Positions 6,663-10,210 of a DNA stretch of 10,210 nt are shown one piece after another. The position numbers and the translations under genes are program-made. The notes under the pieces are model-generated. The model was given only the letters and a program-made list of their open reading frames with translations. It was not told the DNA's origin and searched no databases. Numbering within the stretch: the first letter of the stretch is position 1; each line of letters begins with the position of its first letter. This DNA comes from JAFARZ01 sp035651595 (GTDB lineage: Bacteria; Actinomycetota; Actinomycetes; Streptosporangiales; Streptosporangiaceae), in contig DASRFJ010000218.1 of NCBI GenBank assembly GCA_035651595.1, positions 1 to 10,210 on the forward strand. Reading direction: 5' to 3'.

Positions 6663-7097
6663 TCACATGAACGCGAACTGCTCTTCCGGGAGCGGCCAGC
6701 CGAACGACACATCGGTATCCAGCTGGCATCCCGCCAGCCAGGCCGTGAACTCGCATGGAACCTGGCTGACCGGCACCTCGCGCAGGCCCGGCGCCGCGCC
6801 GGAGTCCTCGCCCCACCGGGACGGATCGACCTCCTCGACCAGGGCGACGAAGTACGGCGCCGCCGTGCCATGCAGCATTACCAGGTACCGCGGCCCGGTC
6901 TCCGGTGCGTCTCGCCACGCCTCCGGCCAGTCGCCCAGCGCAAGCCGCCATGCGCCAGGCCCGGCGGCAGGCACCGGCGTCCCAGGGGAACGCGGCACGA
7001 CGAGCAGGTCACGGACACCGTCCGGCCGCTCGGCCGGCAAGCCGAGAAACTCACGCAACACAGGGATGGTGATCACGCGGTCGTCGGGGATGTTCAT
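6663..7097 (-). CDS. hypothetical protein in conjugation operon
   Basis: A 144-residue soluble, acidic, Pro- and Trp-containing protein that I do not recognise. No membrane segment, signal peptide or catalytic motif is apparent. The ATG at 7095-7097 follows the TGA of the DUF4913 gene with no gap, and GGAGG (7103-7107) lies 5 bases upstream inside the end of that gene, so translation of the two is surely coupled. The helicase starts 9 bases after its stop. Coding character is clear from third-position GC and the tight packing. Its position suggests an accessory role in transfer or element maintenance, but nothing in the sequence specifies it. Confidence 0.8.
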   Translation of the reverse strand: MNIPDDRVITIPVLREFLGLPAERPDGVRDLLVVPRSPGTPVPAAGPGAWRLALGDWPEAWRDAPETGPRYLVMLHGTAAPYFVALVEEVDPSRWGEDSGAAPGLREVPVSQVPCEFTAWLAGCQLDTDVSFGWPLPEEQFAFM

Positions 7098-7454
7098 TCA
7101 GTCCTCCGTCGGGGGAGCGGGTTCGGTGCGCAGCACCGGGACAGGATTCTCGGAATGCCGGTCGGGGCGGCAGCCGCTCATCGGGCCGGTGTCGCCGTCC
7201 AGCAGCGTGATCAAGGTGGGGTCGACGTGGTTGACCCACCAGGCCGAGTAGCTCGCGCCCGGGTCGCCGCCATCCTCGGCCGGGCCGGTCATCTCATACC
7301 AGGCGAGGCGGAGTGCGTCGAGGCGGACTGCTACCTCGGGGTGGTCCCACCAGCGGGCGCACCAGGTCCGGCCGCGGCCGAGGTCGACGCGCCGCTGGAT
7401 CATCGGCGCGAAGATCTCCTCGACCCACTCTGCGAGTCCGAGCTTGCCTGCCAC
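7098..7454 (-). CDS. DUF4913 domain-containing protein
   Basis: A 118-residue protein matching the actinobacterial DUF4913 pattern. It has an EWVEEIFAP-type opening, a WCARWWDHPEV-x-RLDALRLAWYEM core, and a WWVNHVDPTL segment before a variable tail. The function of DUF4913 is unknown; from general knowledge its members tend to occur beside conjugation or plasmid-like genes in actinobacteria, as here. The frame is open far upstream, but that part overlaps the wall-hydrolase gene. GTG 7452-7454 was chosen because GGAGG (7463-7467) lies 8 bases before it, directly after the hydrolase stop (7468-7470), and the conserved domain begins within 10 residues. Its stop abuts the next gene's ATG. Confidence 0.85.
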   Translation of the reverse strand: MAGKLGLAEWVEEIFAPMIQRRVDLGRGRTWCARWWDHPEVAVRLDALRLAWYEMTGPAEDGGDPGASYSAWWVNHVDPTLITLLDGDTGPMSGCRPDRHSENPVPVLRTEPAPPTED

Positions 7455-7467
7455 GGTAACCGCCTCC

Positions 7468-8487
7468 TCAGCCGATGTGCCGCATCGCCACGATTTGCGC
7501 GACCCACGAGGCGATGCTCGCGAACTGCACGACTTGCCCGGTGGCCGGTGCGTGGATGAGCATTCCGCCGCCGACGTAGAGGCCGACATGGCCCGGTGCG
7601 CTGGCGCTCCCATCGGTGCCGGGGATAAAGATGAGATCCCCTGGCCGCAGCTGACTGACCGACGCGATAGGTGCCCCGACGGACACCTGCTGGTAGGTAG
7701 TCCGCGGCAGCGCGACCCCGGCAGCGGCCCACGCCATCTGCACCAGGGACGAGCAATCGCACCAGCCCGACGGATCAGCGCTGTGCGGGTCTGCGCACGA
7801 CCCGCCCCACTGATACGGCGTGCCGAGCGCGGATTCGGCCGCCGCGACCGCCGCCAGACCCGCTGCCGATCCGGCCGCCGAGGTCGTGGAGTACTTCGAT
7901 CCGGCCAGTGAGTCGATCTCGTGCACATACGCAGCGGCCTCGGCCGGGACAGCGCGTGCAGCCTCGACAGCGCGCGGCCCGGCGTTGTAACAGGCGAGCG
8001 CCAGGTCGGTGACGCTGCCGGATGCCTGCCCGGAAGCGACCAGGCGGGCGGCGAGCGCGGCCAGCGAGCAGTCGTACCGCCCCTGCGCCATGATCTCGTC
8101 GAACGGGTTGAACGGCGTCACGTTCCCCGTGCCGTCGTCGTCCCGGCCCCACGTAGCGAACGTGGCCGGCAGGAACTGGGCGATCCCTTCCGCGCCGCCC
8201 GAACTGACCGCGCGCGGGTTCCAGCCCGACTCCACCTGGTCCTGCGCCGCGATGACCGGCGGCGTGATCGCCGCGCACAGCGACCCGGCCGCCAGCACCC
8301 ACGGCACGTACACGGCCGGGACCGCCGACGTGTTCACGCCGGACCCGCCACCGGGCGCACCCGGCGCCTGCCCGCCGACGGCGGCGAACAGCAGGATCAG
8401 CGCGAGCACCGCCGCCCCGGCCGCCAGCAGCCCCCGCAAAACGAGCCCAGCAGGCCGTGGCCCGGTCAGAACGGCAGGCGCGGTCAC
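7468..8487 (-). CDS. lytic transglycosylase / NlpC-P60 peptidase wall hydrolase
   Basis: A 339-residue two-domain peptidoglycan hydrolase. Residues about 14-37 form a hydrophobic signal-anchor, so the enzyme acts outside the membrane. Residues about 70-195 form an SLT-type transglycosylase domain with candidate catalytic Glu86 in QVESGWNP, followed by GIAQFLPATF and ACYNAGP, typical of the fold. After an Ala-rich linker, residues about 210-339 form an NlpC/P60 endopeptidase domain with Cys245 in CDCSSLVQ, His300 in GHVGLYVG and probably His312 as third residue. Both active sites look intact. This architecture is known from conjugation systems of Gram-positives (for example CwlT of ICEBs1 and Orf14 of Tn916), where it opens the wall locally for the transfer apparatus. 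The GTG at 8485-8487 overlaps the coupling-protein stop as GTGA and has GGGGAGGG just upstream, so translation is coupled. Confidence 0.92.
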   Translation of the reverse strand: MTAPAVLTGPRPAGLVLRGLLAAGAAVLALILLFAAVGGQAPGAPGGGSGVNTSAVPAVYVPWVLAAGSLCAAITPPVIAAQDQVESGWNPRAVSSGGAEGIAQFLPATFATWGRDDDGTGNVTPFNPFDEIMAQGRYDCSLAALAARLVASGQASGSVTDLALACYNAGPRAVEAARAVPAEAAAYVHEIDSLAGSKYSTTSAAGSAAGLAAVAAAESALGTPYQWGGSCADPHSADPSGWCDCSSLVQMAWAAAGVALPRTTYQQVSVGAPIASVSQLRPGDLIFIPGTDGSASAPGHVGLYVGGGMLIHAPATGQVVQFASIASWVAQIVAMRHIG

Positions 8488-10166
8488 GACGCCCTCCCCG
8501 GCTGACCGGAGATCCGAGCGAGCGCCTCGCGTATCTCAAAAGCGTGCGGCCCCTCCATCCACGGCACGGTCCGGATCACCACCGGTCGCGACCCGGACGC
8601 GAACACGATCGCCCGGTCTCGCGGCAGCGTCGCCAGGTCCGACACGGCGAGCGAGCGTTCACGCCGCAGCGACTGGGTGCGCTGCCGCTCGCCGCGCGAG
8701 CTCAGGTAGACGGACTGTAGCGCCCAGTCCTCGTGGTCCCCGATCAGCGAGGAGAACTCGGACAGGAATTTCTCGTCGGCGACCCCCGCGCCAAGCACCC
8801 GGATGGTGGCGGCGGACCACATGGACCGCATCCCGTACTCGCCCCACGCCTCGGTGCCCTGAGTCCAGGACTGCAGGTAGGTGTGCAGCAAGATGCCCCG
8901 CGACCCGTAGTGGCTGTACAGCTTGGGCAGCTCCGGCCACCGCACGATGTTCGCCGCCTCGTCCAGCTCCACCACCAGCGGTACGGGCAGCCGCCCCGAC
9001 ACCGACAACGAAGCCAGCCGCTCAGCGGCCTCGCAGACATGCGCCGTCAAAGCCGCGACGAACGGCCCGCCCGATCCCTCGCCCTCCCGCGACAGCGCGT
9101 ACAGCGTGTCCGAAGACGACGGGAACTCCGAAGGATCGAAAGACGGCAGCCCGGGCGCGGGCGTGACCCAGGCGACCAGCCGCGGGTTGACCAGCGCCCG
9201 GGCCATCCGCTGCGCCGTCCCGTAGGTGGATCCGCGCATCTTGTCCGGCTGCCCCAGCACCCCCTCCACCGCGGTCGCCGGACCGTCATGCCCCGCCGAA
9301 CGCAGCAGCTGCACCGGCGCCGTGTCATCCGGGTTCGACAGCCATTCCCGCACCTGCCCGGCCGGCCGGCCGCCGGATGCGGCGGCCAGGAACAGCCAGG
9401 CGAGCAGGTCCCGGCCCGCCGTGTCCCAGTGCGCATCCACCCGTGCCCCCGGCTCCCGGGCGGACGCCTCGAAGATCGCCGCTAGCTTCTGCGCCGACGA
9501 CACGTCGGTCACCGCCGCGAGCAGGTCATAGGTGAACGCGGGCGTCCCGTTCGAAGCCAGCCCCTGCGGGTCGAACAGCCACGTCCGCCCTCGCCGTCCC
9601 CGCAGCGCGAGGGTCGCGTCGGACATGTCGCGCTTGTTCGTGGTGGCGAGCACCGCGCCGGGCGCGTCCAGGATCGCCGGGATCACCCGCTTGGTGGTCT
9701 TGCCCATCCGGGCTCCCCACACGTCGACGCTGACATCCTCCGGCCCCGCGCACGCCAACCCCCGCCCCGGCACGATCCGGCCCAGCGGCGATCCCGGCCA
9801 CGCCGACCCGTCCAGCCGCCCCGACTCCGCCGCTCGGGCGCGCGGCCCCAGCCGCACCCGGTCCCGCCGCGGCGCCAGGTACCGTGCCACCTGGTCACAC
9901 CGGTGGGCACGCCCCCGCCGCGCCGTCACCCGGCTGGCAAGCCAGAAACCAACAATCATCAGAACGACAGTCGCAGCTGCGAGCCCACTCCACCCCGCCG
10001 CATCAGGCCAGGCCGCCCGCCCCGCGAGCACTGCCCGCGCATAGGCGACCGGCCACCCGGGCTGCCGATGCCCGCCGGTCAGCCAGCTGATCTCCGCGGC
10101 CAGCCACACCCCGCACGTCGCGACCAGTACGACCGCCGCTATGACCGGGATCGCCCAGCCCAGCAC
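8484..10166 (-). CDS. VirD4/TraG-type conjugative coupling ATPase
   Basis: A 560-residue membrane ATPase expected to hand DNA to a type IV secretion channel. Two N-terminal membrane segments lie at about 4-30 and 60-79. The nucleotide-binding motif is VWGARMGKTTK (149-159), a shortened P-loop: the glycine normally five residues before the GKT glycine is absent and one sits at four. FDPQGL (198-203) follows, then Walker B LVVELDEAAN (397-406), within a TraM-recognition/TraG-D-like C-terminal part (about 395-540). A Q-rich stretch LQSWTQGTEAWG (431-442) is where this family carries a conserved glutamine. The start is GTG 10164-10166 with GGAGG (10172-10176) five bases upstream; the frame remains open to the window edge, so a longer form cannot be excluded. 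It is first of the visible operon, and VirB4-like and other channel genes would be expected to its right. Confidence 0.9.
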   Translation of the reverse strand: MLGWAIPVIAAVVLVATCGVWLAAEISWLTGGHRQPGWPVAYARAVLAGRAAWPDAAGWSGLAAATVVLMIVGFWLASRVTARRGRAHRCDQVARYLAPRRDRVRLGPRARAAESGRLDGSAWPGSPLGRIVPGRGLACAGPEDVSVDVWGARMGKTTKRVIPAILDAPGAVLATTNKRDMSDATLALRGRRGRTWLFDPQGLASNGTPAFTYDLLAAVTDVSSAQKLAAIFEASAREPGARVDAHWDTAGRDLLAWLFLAAASGGRPAGQVREWLSNPDDTAPVQLLRSAGHDGPATAVEGVLGQPDKMRGSTYGTAQRMARALVNPRLVAWVTPAPGLPSFDPSEFPSSSDTLYALSREGEGSGGPFVAALTAHVCEAAERLASLSVSGRLPVPLVVELDEAANIVRWPELPKLYSHYGSRGILLHTYLQSWTQGTEAWGEYGMRSMWSAATIRVLGAGVADEKFLSEFSSLIGDHEDWALQSVYLSSRGERQRTQSLRRERSLAVSDLATLPRDRAIVFASGSRPVVIRTVPWMEGPHAFEIREALARISGQPGRAS

Positions 10167-10210
10167 CGCGTCCTCCGAACCGGGCGTAGAGAACAGCCCA
10201 GGCGGCGGGC

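Noticed and set aside
5961..7559. 532-codon open frame on the plus strand
   Set aside because: It is antisense to the helicase, the 144-residue protein and DUF4913 genes, which have clear motifs, starts and packing. The plus-strand product is Arg/Gly/Pro-rich with no domain and no ribosome site; long antisense frames are usual in such GC-rich DNA.
8009..9166. 385-codon open frame on the plus strand
   Set aside because: It is antisense to the wall hydrolase and the coupling ATPase. The product is low-complexity Arg/Pro/Ala/Thr sequence typical of a shadow frame.

Overview
The window is GC-rich actinobacterial DNA. GC-rich third codon positions, GTG starts with GGAGG ribosome sites, a DUF4913 protein and an actinobacterial TraG/VirD4-type coupling protein all point there. 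The genus cannot be fixed from the sequence; Streptomyces-like or Streptosporangium/Frankia-like hosts are plausible. It looks like part of an integrated conjugative or mobilizable element next to accessory cargo.

Right part (about 4.2-10.2 kb, minus strand, very GC-rich): one tightly packed operon read right to left. It encodes a membrane-anchored VirD4/TraG-type coupling ATPase, a secreted or membrane-tethered lytic transglycosylase/NlpC-P60 wall hydrolase, a DUF4913 protein, an unrecognised 144-residue protein, and an SF1 UvrD-type helicase. The helicase frame runs on without a stop into about 320 residues holding two tandem copies of an unrecognised ~115-residue domain. A near-perfect internal ribosome site suggests that this part is also made as a separate protein. 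Junctions are a 4-bp GTGA overlap, short gaps, or stop-adjacent starts. The coupling protein would handle DNA at the membrane, the hydrolase would open the wall, and the helicase could process DNA.

Left part (1-3.7 kb, less GC-rich, irregular spacing): accessory cargo. A small membrane-anchored protein (minus strand) and a TIR-domain protein with a C-terminal FxLYD-like domain (plus strand) diverge from a common intergenic region. A 1711-bp IS4-family insertion sequence sits in that region, with ~20-bp inverted ends and a 10-bp target duplication. The TIR gene is split by a one-base C-run deletion, and the IS transposase carries two compensating G-run frame breaks. Such breaks could be genuine decay or homopolymer errors in the assembly.

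Between the two parts (3.68-4.22 kb) I see no convincing gene, only a strong GC hairpin downstream of the minus-strand operon that may be its terminator. No tRNA, rRNA or CRISPR array is evident.
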